Assembly (NCBI GenBank): GCA_022448365.1
Contig: JAKVCS010000003.1
Coordinates: forward strand, 930,001 to 994,000
Length of the DNA stretch: 64,000 nucleotides
DNA from: Saccharospirillaceae bacterium
Lineage (GTDB): Bacteria > Pseudomonadota > Gammaproteobacteria > Pseudomonadales > Oceanobacteraceae
Direction of reading: 5' to 3'
The position numbers and the translations under genes are program-made. Below are positions 24,669-34,682 of the stretch, piece by piece. A model generated the notes under the pieces. That model saw only the letters and a program-made list of their open reading frames with translations, ran no database searches and was not told the DNA's origin. The stretch's first letter is position 1. Each line of letters starts with the position of its first letter.

Positions 24669-25943
24669 TCAGGCCGTGATGATTCGGTTTTTGCCCAGAG
24701 ACTTGGCCCGATACAAAGCCGCATCCGCGTCTTTAACCAGCTTTTTGATGCTGTTATTTTGTTGCGTCAGGTGCTGCATACCAATCGATATCGTGCACTG
24801 AATATCTCCACGACTGCTTCTTAATATTTGCTCGGCCAGCTGGTGTCTCAGATCTTCACATACATGGAAGGCATCCTCAGGCCGGGTTTGCGGCATTACT
24901 AATAAAAATTCCTCTCCACCCCAACGCATCAGAACGTCACTGGAACGAACCCTTGAGGCAAACGTATCCGCGGCACTTTTCAGCACCTTGTCGCCAACCT
25001 GATGCCCATGGTTATCGTTAATGGTTTTAAAGTTATCAAGATCAATAATTGCTATGCACAAATCATTGTTATGTCGTACCGCCAGTTTCAGTAGCTGCTC
25101 AAATGCCGCATAGCCGGCACGTCGGTTCAGTAGTCCGGTCAGTTCATCAGTGGTCGCCAGATTGCGTAATCGTTGCTCAAGCTCCTTTTGCTCATTGATG
25201 TTGTGCACCATTCCAACAACACGCAGCGGTTGTCCGTGATCATCTGTACGGCAAACCATGCCACGGTCTTCCATCCACAGGTACTTGCCATTACGGTTAG
25301 CCAAGCGATATTGCGCTTCATAACGAGAGGCGTGTCCTTGTAGATGTTGATCCATTGCATGCATAACATGATCAAGATCTTCTGGATGCAGCTTACCTTT
25401 CCAACTTTCAAGTACCGGAGCCATTTCATAAGGACCGTACTCCAGCATTTGTTTCAGCCGCGGACTGAAGAAAACTTCATCGGTCTCAAGATTCCAATCC
25501 CACATGCCATCGGTTGCTTCATTCAATGCGAAAGACAGTAACGGCTCCCGCTGACGAAGATCATCCTCCTGCTGTTGGCGACGTGAAATATCGGACACTT
25601 CCGATAGCAGATACTCGCTGTCACCCCATTCCACCAGGTGACTGACAACCTCGACCGGAAAACCACTGCCATCGCCTCTCACATGCTGACAAAGAGACGT
25701 GTATGGAGATTCAGCCCGAATAGCTTGGATAATTTCACGCCAGTGTGCCAGGTCCGTGATGTCCTGGCGTAAGTTGAAAACCGTTTGTTGGCGAATCTCG
25801 GGAAGCGTCATCTTTAACTGATCAAGGCCTGCCTGATTGGCCATGAGAATTGCGCCGTCGTTCAGATCAATCAGATATATCCCAATAACCAACTGGCTAT
25901 AAGCATCAAAGCACTGTTCGATATAAGCTGACTGCGAACTCAT
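24669..25943 (-). CDS. PAS-PAS-GGDEF diguanylate cyclase
   Basis: This 424-residue soluble protein makes cyclic di-GMP from two GTP. Domain order: a PAS domain (about 10-125, ending in a SEVSDISRRQQQ linker), a PAS_3-type domain (about 135-255, with the DGMWDWNLETDEVFFSPR start and the YRLANRNGKYLWMEDRG core), a short coiled linker and the GGDEF domain (about 262-424). The active-site motif is intact as GGEEF within MRWGGEEFLL, and the GTP-binding DLDNFKTINDNHGHQVGD is present. An inhibitory RxxD is not evident. It has no membrane segment, so it senses a cytosolic signal. It is followed by no EAL partner here. Confidence 0.93.
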   Translation of the reverse strand: MSSQSAYIEQCFDAYSQLVIGIYLIDLNDGAILMANQAGLDQLKMTLPEIRQQTVFNLRQDITDLAHWREIIQAIRAESPYTSLCQHVRGDGSGFPVEVVSHLVEWGDSEYLLSEVSDISRRQQQEDDLRQREPLLSFALNEATDGMWDWNLETDEVFFSPRLKQMLEYGPYEMAPVLESWKGKLHPEDLDHVMHAMDQHLQGHASRYEAQYRLANRNGKYLWMEDRGMVCRTDDHGQPLRVVGMVHNINEQKELEQRLRNLATTDELTGLLNRRAGYAAFEQLLKLAVRHNNDLCIAIIDLDNFKTINDNHGHQVGDKVLKSAADTFASRVRSSDVLMRWGGEEFLLVMPQTRPEDAFHVCEDLRHQLAEQILRSSRGDIQCTISIGMQHLTQQNNSIKKLVKDADAALYRAKSLGKNRIITA

Positions 25944-26091
25944 TTAAGTAACCTGAAAAGTTAGAGGAGAGCACGAGGTGCGATAAGTCATATTACTTAC
26001 AAGCATAGCCCAGATAATTCAAACTAAAGTCAGAGAGACCCCTGTTTTGTTGTTTTGTTGTTTCTTGATGGCGACCCGGCCAATGAGAGGC

Positions 26092-26125
26092 AAAAAAAAG
26101 GCCGTATCAGCAAACTGACACGGCC
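26092..26125 (-). terminator. Intrinsic terminator of thrC
   Basis: Leftward, the stem GGCCGTGTCAG with its near-complement (one mismatch) and a four-base loop is followed by TTTTTTTTG. It lies about 40 bases past the thrC stop. Confidence 0.85.
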
Positions 26126-26167
26126 TCATATGGACATTGGCTGCTGGTTGTACCAACCAGCCCTGCC

Positions 26168-27580
26168 TCAACCCTGATCGTTAAAGGTATTTTTCGCGAT
26201 ATATGCCTGGATATCGTTCAAATCGGCAGGCAACACATCAAACTTCTCGTCACGATCCATCAGATCACTCAGGTGGTGCGGCAATGCCGGTAATTCAAAG
26301 CCTGCGCGCTCTACGGCCTCTGCAAATTTCACCGGGTGAGCCGTGCCCAGAGTAATCATTGGAATACGCTTGTTCCGACGGCATTCACGCGCCGCTTTCA
26401 CGCCGATAGCAGTATGAGGATCCAGTAGATACCCGGTTTCTTTATAAACGTCCTGCATGGCATCAATGGTGGCTTGCTCATCAACCGCGTAGCTATCAAA
26501 CACTTCACGGGCTTTAGCCAGCTTGGACTCGTCCAGAGACACAATATCTTCTTTAGCATTCATACGTGCCATCAAATCAGCCAATTGAGCACCATCGTGA
26601 TCATACAGATCAAACAACAGACGCTCGAAGTTACTGGATACCGCAATATCCATGGATGGCGTAATGGTATGCTTCAGCGGACGCACTTCGTACTGATTTT
26701 TGCTCATGAAGCGATGCAGTACGTCGTTGCTGTTGGTAGCGATAATAAGCTGTTCAATTGGCAGACCCATCTTCTTTGCCATATAACCGGCGAAGATATC
26801 TCCGAAGTTACCGGTCGGCACCGAATAGGCCATTGGACGCAGCGGACCACCCAGATTCAGTGCGGAATAGAAGTAGTAAACGATCTGAGCCATGATTCGC
26901 GCCCAGTTAATGCTGTTTACCGCAACCAGTTTGCGCTCGCCTCGCAGGAACTGCTGGTCTCCGAAGCTGGCTTTGACCATATCCTGTGCCTGATCAAAGT
27001 TGCCTTCGATAGCAATGTTATGAATGTTATCGCCCACAACCGTCGTCATCTGACGGCGCTGCACTTCAGATACCTTCCCGTGTGGATGCAGGATGAAAAT
27101 ATCAACGTTCCGACAGGCTTTGGTGCCTTCAATCGCTGCCGAACCGGTATCACCGGAGGTTGCCCCCATAATCACAACTTTCTCGTCGCGACGCTCAAGA
27201 ACATAGTCCAGCAAACGACCCAGCAACTGCAGTGCGAAATCTTTGAACGCCAGAGTTGGGCCCTGAAACAGTTCAAGCACATATTCGTTATGATCGATCT
27301 GCTGCAGGGGTGCGACCGCCTTATGACCAAAACCGGAGTAAATCTCTTCGATCATGGTCTTCAGAGCATCAGAATCCACGCATCCTTCAACGAAAGGGAA
27401 AACCACTTTATGGGCCAATTCGACGTAAGACAGGTCCTGCCAGGAAGCAATTTCTTCTTTGGAAAAAGTCGGAACTTGTTTCGGGACATATAAGCCCCCA
27501 TCCGCTGCCAGGCCAGTTAATAGCACTTCTTCAAAGGTCAGTTCCGGGGCATCACCGCGGGTGGATATGTACTTCATCAT
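26168..27580 (-). CDS. thrC: Threonine synthase
   Basis: This 470-residue PLP enzyme converts O-phosphohomoserine to threonine and phosphate, the last step of threonine synthesis. Recognisable are the N-terminal MKYISTRG, the Y-L-A-DGGLYVP region near 26-33, the PLP lysine in LELFQGPTLAFKDFALQLLG near 103-122 and the cofactor loop GATSGDTGSAAIEGT near 138-152. It is of the fungal/proteobacterial type. ATG 27580 and ATG 27577 are adjacent, and family members usually begin at the second. The usual upstream partner hom is not present; a DUF3087 gene precedes it. Confidence 0.96.
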   Translation of the reverse strand: MMKYISTRGDAPELTFEEVLLTGLAADGGLYVPKQVPTFSKEEIASWQDLSYVELAHKVVFPFVEGCVDSDALKTMIEEIYSGFGHKAVAPLQQIDHNEYVLELFQGPTLAFKDFALQLLGRLLDYVLERRDEKVVIMGATSGDTGSAAIEGTKACRNVDIFILHPHGKVSEVQRRQMTTVVGDNIHNIAIEGNFDQAQDMVKASFGDQQFLRGERKLVAVNSINWARIMAQIVYYFYSALNLGGPLRPMAYSVPTGNFGDIFAGYMAKKMGLPIEQLIIATNSNDVLHRFMSKNQYEVRPLKHTITPSMDIAVSSNFERLLFDLYDHDGAQLADLMARMNAKEDIVSLDESKLAKAREVFDSYAVDEQATIDAMQDVYKETGYLLDPHTAIGVKAARECRRNKRIPMITLGTAHPVKFAEAVERAGFELPALPHHLSDLMDRDEKFDVLPADLNDIQAYIAKNTFNDQG

Positions 27581-27683
27581 GGTCTTAAAGCCGGTAAGTT
27601 AAAAAGTCATTGTGAAAATTGCGCGTATTCTACATGCACAGCGGTTATAAAGCATCCACCATATCGGCGCTCCACGCTGCCAA

Positions 27684-28205
27684 TCAGAGCTGCTTAATCA
27701 GCTCCTGACGGTAATCATCGGTGCTAACGGTGACATCAAGACGGCTCAATCGCTCATCAAACTCGTTAATCTGCTGATTCAGATCATCCAGGGTCAACGT
27801 ATTGTCTTCCAGTTGATACAGATGCCTGGAACCGTGCAGACTGAAATAGCGGATGACCAAAGCCGTTTGGAAAACCTCGCTGTTTTGCTCGTCTTGCAGC
27901 GCAGCTTCAAGTTTTTGACTGGCGCGATAGATACGATTCAGCTCCTGCTTAAGCTTCCAGACATAACGGATTTCAGCCATGTACGGTTTTTCTTTAATCG
28001 CAATGAACAACGCGATGGCACTGAGTACTGCAGTGATCACTCCGGCCAGATTGTAAATAAAATTGGAACCATCAGGGTTGCCAAACAGCTCGATATAGAG
28101 CGACGAAGCTGCGAGCCCAACCACAAACAACATGACCACTAAACCACCCTGAAAACGGTTAAGGCGTTGTTTATACAAAGTTTTGTCAATCTGCTTCAGT
28201 TCCAC
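27684..28205 (-). CDS. DUF3087 family inner-membrane protein
   Basis: This 173-residue protein has two membrane helices (about 21-41 and 50-69) separated by a short loop, and a cytosolic helical C-terminal part with coiled-coil-like heptads (about 80-160). The start MELKQIDKTLYKQRLNRF and overall plan fit DUF3087, an uncharacterised gammaproteobacterial family. It lies about 100 bases upstream of thrC on the same strand, and divergent from the ABC transporter genes. Confidence 0.65.
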   Translation of the reverse strand: MELKQIDKTLYKQRLNRFQGGLVVMLFVVGLAASSLYIELFGNPDGSNFIYNLAGVITAVLSAIALFIAIKEKPYMAEIRYVWKLKQELNRIYRASQKLEAALQDEQNSEVFQTALVIRYFSLHGSRHLYQLEDNTLTLDDLNQQINEFDERLSRLDVTVSTDDYRQELIKQL

Positions 28206-28332
28206 CGTAAATTCCTGTTGAGTGCTAGTCTTATCGTTTCAATGACGAGCGGAGTTTAACACTGACAAGCGCTTTAGTTGTGTTAAAGTCCTGACAAACT
28301 ACAAAAAATTGCCTGACCATCAGGGATCAATA

Positions 28333-30591
28333 ATGACACTGGCCAGACGACTTTCAGCATTGATGCTGAGCGCTGCAAGCCTGCTCGGTTTAAGCGCCTG
28401 TTCCGACAGCAATTGGAACGATCCTCATCCGGAGAACCCGGACAACGAGACGATTCTCTACTCCAGCTTTTCAGAACGCCCCAAACATCTGGACCCCGCC
28501 AGGGCTTACAGCTCTGACGAATCGACCTTTATCGATCAGATCTATGAGCCGCCTCTGCAATATCATTATTTAAAACGACCTTACCAGCTGATTCCCCTGA
28601 CATTGACCTCAATGCCAGAGGTGCAGCTGCTGGATGAGCAAAACCAGCCCTTGGCTGACGACGCAGAAACACCAGCCTACAGTCTGTATACCCTGAGGAT
28701 TCAACCAGACATCAGATATCAACCCCACCCGGCGTTCGCACGCACGGAGAACGGAGAGTTCACTTACAGGTTTGACGATGCCTCCCAATCAGCAGCCTAT
28801 ACCTCACTGAAAGACTTCAAAAAAACAGGCTCCCAACAATTAGTCGCAGACGATTACATCTATCAGATTAATCGCCTGGCCGATCCTAAACGACTGGCAC
28901 CTTTAAGAGGTTTATTGAGCCAGTATATTGTGGGTATGACCGAGACCAGCACAGCCATCAGTGCAGCGCGCAAACAACTGAAAGAAGATGGCGCTAGCGA
29001 TGACACCTGGCTGGATTTACGTCAGTTCAATATGGAAGGGGTCAAAAAGATCGACGACCACACCTTCACTATTAAGTTAAAAGGCAAATACCCACAGTTT
29101 AATTACTGGCTGGCGTTCCATTTTTTTGCGCCGATTCCCTGGGCAGTGGATCGCTTTTATCATCTGCCGGGATTACCGGATAAAAATATCACCCTCGATT
29201 GGCATCCGGTTGGCACCGGTGCATTTATGATGACAGAGAACAATCCAAACTCTGAAATTATCCTGAGCAAGAACCCAAACTATCGCGGTGAATTGTATCC
29301 ATCAGAAGGAGAAGCGAGCGACGCAGATAACGGTTTATTGGATGATGCCGGAAAAACAATGCCCTTCATCGATAAAGCCATTTTCCGTTTAGAGAAAGAG
29401 GCCATACCGATATGGACCAAATTCCTTCAAGGTTACTACGATCGTTCCGGCATCAGCAGCGACAGCTTTGATCAGGCAGTCAAAGTCGGTGGCGAAGGTA
29501 TTACGCTGTCAGAAGAAATGATCGAAAAAGGCATCACCTTAAACAAATCAATTCAGCCTTCTACCTATTACCTCGGCTTTAATATGCTTGACCCGGTGCT
29601 TGGTGGTTACAGCGAAAAACAACGCAAATTACGCCAGGCCATTGCCATTGCTTACAACCAGGAAGAATTTGTCAGTATCTTCCTCAACGGCCGTGGTGAA
29701 ACAGCCATGAGCCCTATACCTCCGGGTATTTTTGGTTATCAATCCGGTAAAGATGGCATCAATGATTATGTTTTCGACTGGCAGCAAGATGCAAATGATC
29801 CAGCTTCCGGCAAAGCGGTACGAAAACCACTGGACGTTGCCAAGCGCTTGTTGGCAGAAGCCGGATATCCAGAAGGCCGAGATGCCAAGACCGGTAAACC
29901 GCTGGTATTAAACCTTGATACCATTTCTGGGTCCGGTTCGCAGGCACGTATGGAGTGGATCAAAAAACAGTTTAAGAAGCTCAACCTGCAACTCAATATT
30001 CGTGGCACCGACTACAACCGCTTTAAAGACAAAATGGAAAATGGCAACGCTCAGATTTATTTCTGGGGCTGGCTGGCTGACTATCCGGATCCGGAAAACT
30101 TCCTGTTCCTGCTATACGGTAAAAATGCTCAGATCGATTCCAAGTCCGGAGTAAACTCGGCCAACTATAAAAGTGCGGAATACGACCGCTTATTTAAAAA
30201 AATGCAGCTGATGGAAAATTCTCCCGAACGCGCTGAAATTATCGATCAGATGCTCGATATTCTGCATCGCGATACTCCCTGGGCAACCGGGTTTCATGGC
30301 CATAGCTATGCACTGAATAACAGCTGGGTAAAAAATACCAAGCCCCACGGAGTTTCGAAAACCACCTTTAAATATCGTCGTCTGGATACCGAGCAGCGCC
30401 GTCAGAAACAACAGCAATGGAATCAACCGGTATTGTGGCCACTGGTGCTGGTACTGCTGATTACTCTGGTTATGGCAGTTCCTGGTTATCGTGCCTATAA
30501 ACACCGCCAGACTCGGGTGATAAACCACCAGATTGACACAAAGCCCGATCAAACGTCATCAACAGCCACTGAGGTGAAGGAGAATAACTGA
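28333..30591 (+). CDS. Peptide-type ABC transporter substrate-binding lipoprotein with C-terminal membrane anchor
   Basis: From ATG 28333 (AGGGA just upstream; an ATG at 28309 would add eight non-signal-like residues) this is a 752-residue family 5 solute-binding protein (SBP_bac_5). The lipoprotein signal ends in LSAC (Cys23). Family features: SFSERPKHLDPARAYSSDE near 46-64, GTGAFMMTENNPN near 296-308, KLRQAIAIAYNQEEF near 435-449 and AQIYFWGWLADYPDPENFL near 571-589. Unusually, a hydrophobic helix (LWPLVLVLLITLVMAVPGY, about 701-719) follows the binding domain, then a charged tail. The ligand is probably a peptide; the cluster has its own permeases and ATPase. The stop overlaps the next start by one base. 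Confidence 0.88.
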   Translation: MTLARRLSALMLSAASLLGLSACSDSNWNDPHPENPDNETILYSSFSERPKHLDPARAYSSDESTFIDQIYEPPLQYHYLKRPYQLIPLTLTSMPEVQLLDEQNQPLADDAETPAYSLYTLRIQPDIRYQPHPAFARTENGEFTYRFDDASQSAAYTSLKDFKKTGSQQLVADDYIYQINRLADPKRLAPLRGLLSQYIVGMTETSTAISAARKQLKEDGASDDTWLDLRQFNMEGVKKIDDHTFTIKLKGKYPQFNYWLAFHFFAPIPWAVDRFYHLPGLPDKNITLDWHPVGTGAFMMTENNPNSEIILSKNPNYRGELYPSEGEASDADNGLLDDAGKTMPFIDKAIFRLEKEAIPIWTKFLQGYYDRSGISSDSFDQAVKVGGEGITLSEEMIEKGITLNKSIQPSTYYLGFNMLDPVLGGYSEKQRKLRQAIAIAYNQEEFVSIFLNGRGETAMSPIPPGIFGYQSGKDGINDYVFDWQQDANDPASGKAVRKPLDVAKRLLAEAGYPEGRDAKTGKPLVLNLDTISGSGSQARMEWIKKQFKKLNLQLNIRGTDYNRFKDKMENGNAQIYFWGWLADYPDPENFLFLLYGKNAQIDSKSGVNSANYKSAEYDRLFKKMQLMENSPERAEIIDQMLDILHRDTPWATGFHGHSYALNNSWVKNTKPHGVSKTTFKYRRLDTEQRRQKQQQWNQPVLWPLVLVLLITLVMAVPGYRAYKHRQTRVINHQIDTKPDQTSSTATEVKENN

Positions 30592-31562
30592 TGCTGGCTT
30601 ATATTGTCCGCCGCTTGTTATACGCCATTCCGATTTTGTTGGGCGTTAATATCATCACCTTTGCCCTGTTTTTTGTGGTGAACAGCCCTGATCAAATGGC
30701 CCGTGTTCATCTGGGCGATAAACACGTCAGTGAAGAAGCAATCCAGAGCTGGAAGGAACAACGCGGTTACGACAAACCGCTGTTTGTTAATTCCGACAGC
30801 GATAGTCCATTAACCGATACCATCTTCTTCGATAAATCGATTCGTCTGCTAGCGTTTGATTTTGGTAAATCCGATGAAGGTCGTTCAATTGGTGCCGATA
30901 TTCAGGAGCGCATGTGGCCCAGCCTGGCGGTTCAGTTACCTACCTTTTTAATCGGCATCTACGTCAACATCGTATTTGCGTTGATCATTGTAATGTTCCG
31001 TTCCAGCTTGTTTGACTACGCCGCAGTGACGTTATGCGTCGTTATGCTGTCAATTTCAGGCGTGTTCTACATCATTGGTGGCCAGTATTTGTTTGCCAAA
31101 CTCTGGAGTCTGGTGCCTATATCCGGTTATTTACCCGGAGCGGAGGCCACCAAGTTTTTAATTCTGCCGGTGATTATTGGTGTGATAAGTGGCATTGGCG
31201 CTGGAACCCGCTTATATCGCACGGTATTTCTAGAAGAAGCCACCCGAGACTATATCCGTACCGCCCGGGCAAAAGGCGTAGCAGAACTGAACGTGTTATT
31301 TAAGCACCTGCTTCCTAATGGCATGATCCCGATCTTAACCAGCGTCGTGGTGGTGATTCCTTCGCTGTTTATTGGCAGCCTGTTGATGGAATCCTTCTTT
31401 GGTATTCCGGGGTTAGGCAGTTACACCTTAGATGCCATTCAGGCCCAGGACTTCGCCATTGTTCGCTCCATGGTGTTCCTTGGTTCGGTGCTGTACATCA
31501 TTGGTCTGCTGTTAACCGATATTTCTTACACCTTAGTTGATCCAAGGGTGCGTCTGTCATGA
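30591..31562 (+). CDS. ABC transporter permease, DppB/OppB type
   Basis: This 323-residue inner-membrane protein has about six helices, beginning MLAYIVRRLLYAIPILLGVNIITF, the standard start of DppB-type permeases. The EAA-type coupling loop contacting the ATPase is seen as DYIRTARAKGVAELNVLFKHLLPNGMIPIL (about 220-249). It forms the translocation pore with the next gene product. Overlapping start and stop codons (TGATG) link it to the binding-protein gene, and ATGA links it to the second permease. Confidence 0.92.
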   Translation: MLAYIVRRLLYAIPILLGVNIITFALFFVVNSPDQMARVHLGDKHVSEEAIQSWKEQRGYDKPLFVNSDSDSPLTDTIFFDKSIRLLAFDFGKSDEGRSIGADIQERMWPSLAVQLPTFLIGIYVNIVFALIIVMFRSSLFDYAAVTLCVVMLSISGVFYIIGGQYLFAKLWSLVPISGYLPGAEATKFLILPVIIGVISGIGAGTRLYRTVFLEEATRDYIRTARAKGVAELNVLFKHLLPNGMIPILTSVVVVIPSLFIGSLLMESFFGIPGLGSYTLDAIQAQDFAIVRSMVFLGSVLYIIGLLLTDISYTLVDPRVRLS

Positions 31563-33040
31563 TTAAACCTGTTCTGTTGTGGAGCGATGCGCTGATCTTC
31601 TTATTGGTGATGTCGTTATTTTTATTCGCCTGGCAACTGCGCCAGAACCCACAGGCACGTAAGCGCTGGCATTCGGTATTCACCTCCAAAGTGGGCTTAT
31701 CCAGTTTTATGGTGATTGTATTTTATGTACTGATTGCTCTGCTGGATTCCATCCACTTCCGCGAAGCCCTTCCACCTGCCACCGTCAGTGCTGACATCAT
31801 CAATAGTAACGGTGAAAACAACACCGCCAGTGAAGTGGTGGCTTACGATAACGAAGTGAAGTCCGTGCTCGATGTCATCCTCAGCGATATCGAAAAAAAT
31901 CACGAAAAAACCTATTCGGCTCCGTTTGCGATTTATTCCTTTGCCAAGGAAAACAGCCAGGATGAATTTGGCAATGTGGTGCGTGAATACCCAAGGTTAA
32001 AAAGCGCTGGCCAGCATGTTAACAACGCTGACGAAGTGCTCGCCGATGTGATTACCCGCAGCGCCCAAGCCATTGTTAAAGCGTTGATTCTGACGGTGCT
32101 TGTAATGGGTATTCACTGGTGGTTTAACCGTCGTCGGGAAAGAACCCACGGCCCGTCAGCCATTCCCTGGACAACCGCCTACTGGACATTTGCACTGCTG
32201 AGTATCATCAGTTTCTGGATGCTCGAACTGGGCAGTGTTTATCATATTTTTGGTACCGACAAAGTCGGTCACGACGTATTGGTGAACAGCCTGAAAGCGG
32301 TTCGTACCGGTGTATTAATTGGCACATTGGCCACCCTGCTGACTCTGCCAATCGCCATTATTCTTGGTATCAGCGCTGGCTACTTTAAAGGCTGGGTCGA
32401 TGATGTCGTGCAATACATTTACACCACCTTGAGCTCGATCCCAGGCATCTTGCTGATTGCCGCATCGGTGCTATTAATCGACGTTTATATCGAAACGCAT
32501 TCTGAAGAATTCGATCTGACCATTTTACGTGCCGACTTTAAATTTCTGGCACTGTGCGCCATTCTTGGGTTAACCAGCTGGACCAGCTTATGCCGTTTAT
32601 TACGGGCTGAAACGTTAAAAATTTCCCAGCTGGATTATGTTCAAGCCGCCCATGCGTTTGGCGTGTCGCATCCTCGGGTGATTGGCAAACACATTCTGCC
32701 CAACGTTACTCATATCATTCTGATTGCTCTGGTACTGGATTTCTCCGGCTTTGTATTAGCCGAAGCCGTGTTGTCGTACATTGGCGTGGGCGTTGATGCC
32801 AGCATGGGCAGTTGGGGCAATATGATAAATGCCGCTCGCTCCGAATTATCCCGTGATCCCGCTGTATGGTGGTCGGTATCTGCGGCCTTTGCCTTTATGT
32901 TCAGCCTGGTATTAGCGGCTAACCTGTTCTCAGATCAGGTACGCAACGCGTTTGATCCACGCCTGGCACATAACACAGAAAAAGCCGGACATAACGACGA
33001 GTCGGATTCGTCTTCTGCGACAACCCAGGGAGCGAACTAA
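31559..33040 (+). CDS. ABC transporter permease, DppC type with long N-terminal extension
   Basis: At 493 residues this is nearly 200 longer than typical DppC/OppC permeases (about 300). The canonical part is the second half: GTDKVGHDVLVNSLKAVRTG near 233-252, two further helices, the ATPase-coupling loop LDYVQAAHAFGVSHPRVIGKHILPN near 356-380 and the terminal DPRLA motif. The N-terminal extension holds helices at about 8-25 and 49-64, a polar loop of about 100 residues, and two more helices (about 169-186 and 206-222). The start overlaps the upstream stop by four bases. The double ATPase gene follows directly. Confidence 0.9.
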   Translation: MIKPVLLWSDALIFLLVMSLFLFAWQLRQNPQARKRWHSVFTSKVGLSSFMVIVFYVLIALLDSIHFREALPPATVSADIINSNGENNTASEVVAYDNEVKSVLDVILSDIEKNHEKTYSAPFAIYSFAKENSQDEFGNVVREYPRLKSAGQHVNNADEVLADVITRSAQAIVKALILTVLVMGIHWWFNRRRERTHGPSAIPWTTAYWTFALLSIISFWMLELGSVYHIFGTDKVGHDVLVNSLKAVRTGVLIGTLATLLTLPIAIILGISAGYFKGWVDDVVQYIYTTLSSIPGILLIAASVLLIDVYIETHSEEFDLTILRADFKFLALCAILGLTSWTSLCRLLRAETLKISQLDYVQAAHAFGVSHPRVIGKHILPNVTHIILIALVLDFSGFVLAEAVLSYIGVGVDASMGSWGNMINAARSELSRDPAVWWSVSAAFAFMFSLVLAANLFSDQVRNAFDPRLAHNTEKAGHNDESDSSSATTQGAN

Positions 33041-33041
33041 G

Positions 33042-34643
33042 ATGGTCGAACATGTTTTATCGGTCGATAAATTATCCATTTCGCTGAGTCAAAATCCGGA
33101 CGTGAAGCTGGTGAAAAACATCAGCTTTCACATCAAGCAAGATGAAATTTTTGCCTTAGTTGGCGAATCCGGCTCCGGCAAATCGCTGACCTCGCTGGCG
33201 ATTATGCGGTTATTGGATGAAGCACTGGCAATCAGCAGCGGTACGATTCACCTGCGTGGCGATAATTTATTCGCCCGCACTGAAATGGGTATGAACACCG
33301 TACGTGGTCGCAAGATTGCGATGATTTTTCAGGAGCCTCAAAGCTCGCTGAACCCGGTACAGACCATTGCCCAACAATTACGTGAAGTGATCGAGCTGCA
33401 TCAGAACGTTTCGGCTACCGATATTCAGACACGCCTGGTTGAGCTATTAACCGAAGTCGGGATTCCCGAACCTGAAAAGCGCTTAAGCTGGTATCCACAT
33501 CAACTGTCAGGTGGTCAAAAACAACGTGTGATGATTGCCATGGCACTGGCTTGTGAGCCAGAACTGTTAATTGCTGATGAACCCACCACCGCTCTGGATG
33601 TCACCATTCAGAAACAGGTGTTGGAGCTGTTAAATGAATTACGCAAAAAACGTGATTTAAGCGTATTATTAATCACCCACGATATGGGTGTGGTGTATCA
33701 GATGGCTGATCGTATCGCGGTAATGCAACACGGCGATATCCTTGAACAAACCAATCGTGATAGCTTCTTTGCTAACCCTCAGCATGAATACAGCCGCCGA
33801 CTGATTCATTCTCTGCCTCGTCAGGATCAGTTTTTACAGCATCAGCAAAAAGATCAGGCGTTGCTGAAAATCGACAACCTGAAAGTCTGGTTCCCGCAGA
33901 AAAAAGGCATTCTGCAACGTACCGTGGGTCATACCAAGGCGGTGAACGATATCAGCCTGTCGCTGGATCAAGGCGAAACCCTGGCACTGGTCGGTGAGTC
34001 CGGTTGCGGCAAAACCACCACCGGCAAAGCGATTTTACGGTTAAACCCAGTGTATAGCGGTGAATTGTATTTCCGTGGCCAACGTATTGATCAACTATCC
34101 CGCAATGACTTTATGCCGCTGCGCAAAGAGATTCAGGTGATTTTCCAGGATCCGTTTTCATCGATGAATCCACGTATGAGCATTCGTGAAATTATCGAAG
34201 AAGGTATGTTATCGCTGGGCGTGGAAAAAGATGCGGCTAACCGCGAGCAAACCATGCAGGAATTGCTGGTTAAAGTTGGTATGTTACCGGAACATCTGGA
34301 CCGCTTCCCACACGAGTTCTCTGGTGGTCAGCGCCAGCGTATCGCCATTGCCCGTGCTTTAGCGGTCAACCCTAAACTGATTATTTGTGACGAACCAACA
34401 TCGGCTCTGGATGTTTCTATTCGTGGCCAGGTACTGGAATTATTACGCGAACTGCAACAGGAGCTGGGCGTTTCTTATCTGTTTATTACTCACGATTTAT
34501 CCATTATTCCGCATCTCGCTCATAAAGTGGCGGTGATGAAGAATGGACAGATTGTTGAGCAGGGAGAAACCGAGCAGGTAATGCGCGATCCACAGCATTC
34601 TTATACAAAAGAGTTGTTGGCGGCGGCGCCGAGAATTAAATGA
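33042..34643 (+). CDS. Peptide ABC transporter double ATPase (DppD-DppF fusion)
   Basis: From ATG 33042 (just after the permease stop, with AGGGAG upstream) this is a 533-residue protein with two complete ATPase halves. First half: Walker A GESGSGKS near 41-48, signature LSGGQ near 155-159, Walker B LLIADEP near 178-184. Second half: Walker A GESGCGKT near 317-324, signature FSGGQ near 427-431, Walker B LIICDEP near 450-456. It powers the two permeases from the cytosolic side, as in YejF/GsiA-type fused ATPases. Longer open frames reach back into the permease gene but have no start signal. A T-poor hairpin follows. Confidence 0.93.
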   Translation: MVEHVLSVDKLSISLSQNPDVKLVKNISFHIKQDEIFALVGESGSGKSLTSLAIMRLLDEALAISSGTIHLRGDNLFARTEMGMNTVRGRKIAMIFQEPQSSLNPVQTIAQQLREVIELHQNVSATDIQTRLVELLTEVGIPEPEKRLSWYPHQLSGGQKQRVMIAMALACEPELLIADEPTTALDVTIQKQVLELLNELRKKRDLSVLLITHDMGVVYQMADRIAVMQHGDILEQTNRDSFFANPQHEYSRRLIHSLPRQDQFLQHQQKDQALLKIDNLKVWFPQKKGILQRTVGHTKAVNDISLSLDQGETLALVGESGCGKTTTGKAILRLNPVYSGELYFRGQRIDQLSRNDFMPLRKEIQVIFQDPFSSMNPRMSIREIIEEGMLSLGVEKDAANREQTMQELLVKVGMLPEHLDRFPHEFSGGQRQRIAIARALAVNPKLIICDEPTSALDVSIRGQVLELLRELQQELGVSYLFITHDLSIIPHLAHKVAVMKNGQIVEQGETEQVMRDPQHSYTKELLAAAPRIK

Positions 34644-34654
34644 TTGTCAATCCA

Positions 34655-34676
34655 TAAGCGGCTGATTGGCCGCTTA
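34655..34676. terminator. Hairpin between convergent genes, T-poor
   Basis: The stem TAAGCGGC-TGATTG-GCCGCTTA has no T-tract on either side. It lies between the ATPase gene and the leftward membrane protein gene and may act as a weak or factor-assisted terminator. Confidence 0.4.
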
Positions 34677-34682
34677 GTCCAC

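Noticed and set aside
26474-27493. 339-codon rightward frame opposite thrC
   Set aside because: It is antisense to a well-conserved threonine synthase and has His/Gln-rich shadow composition without motifs.
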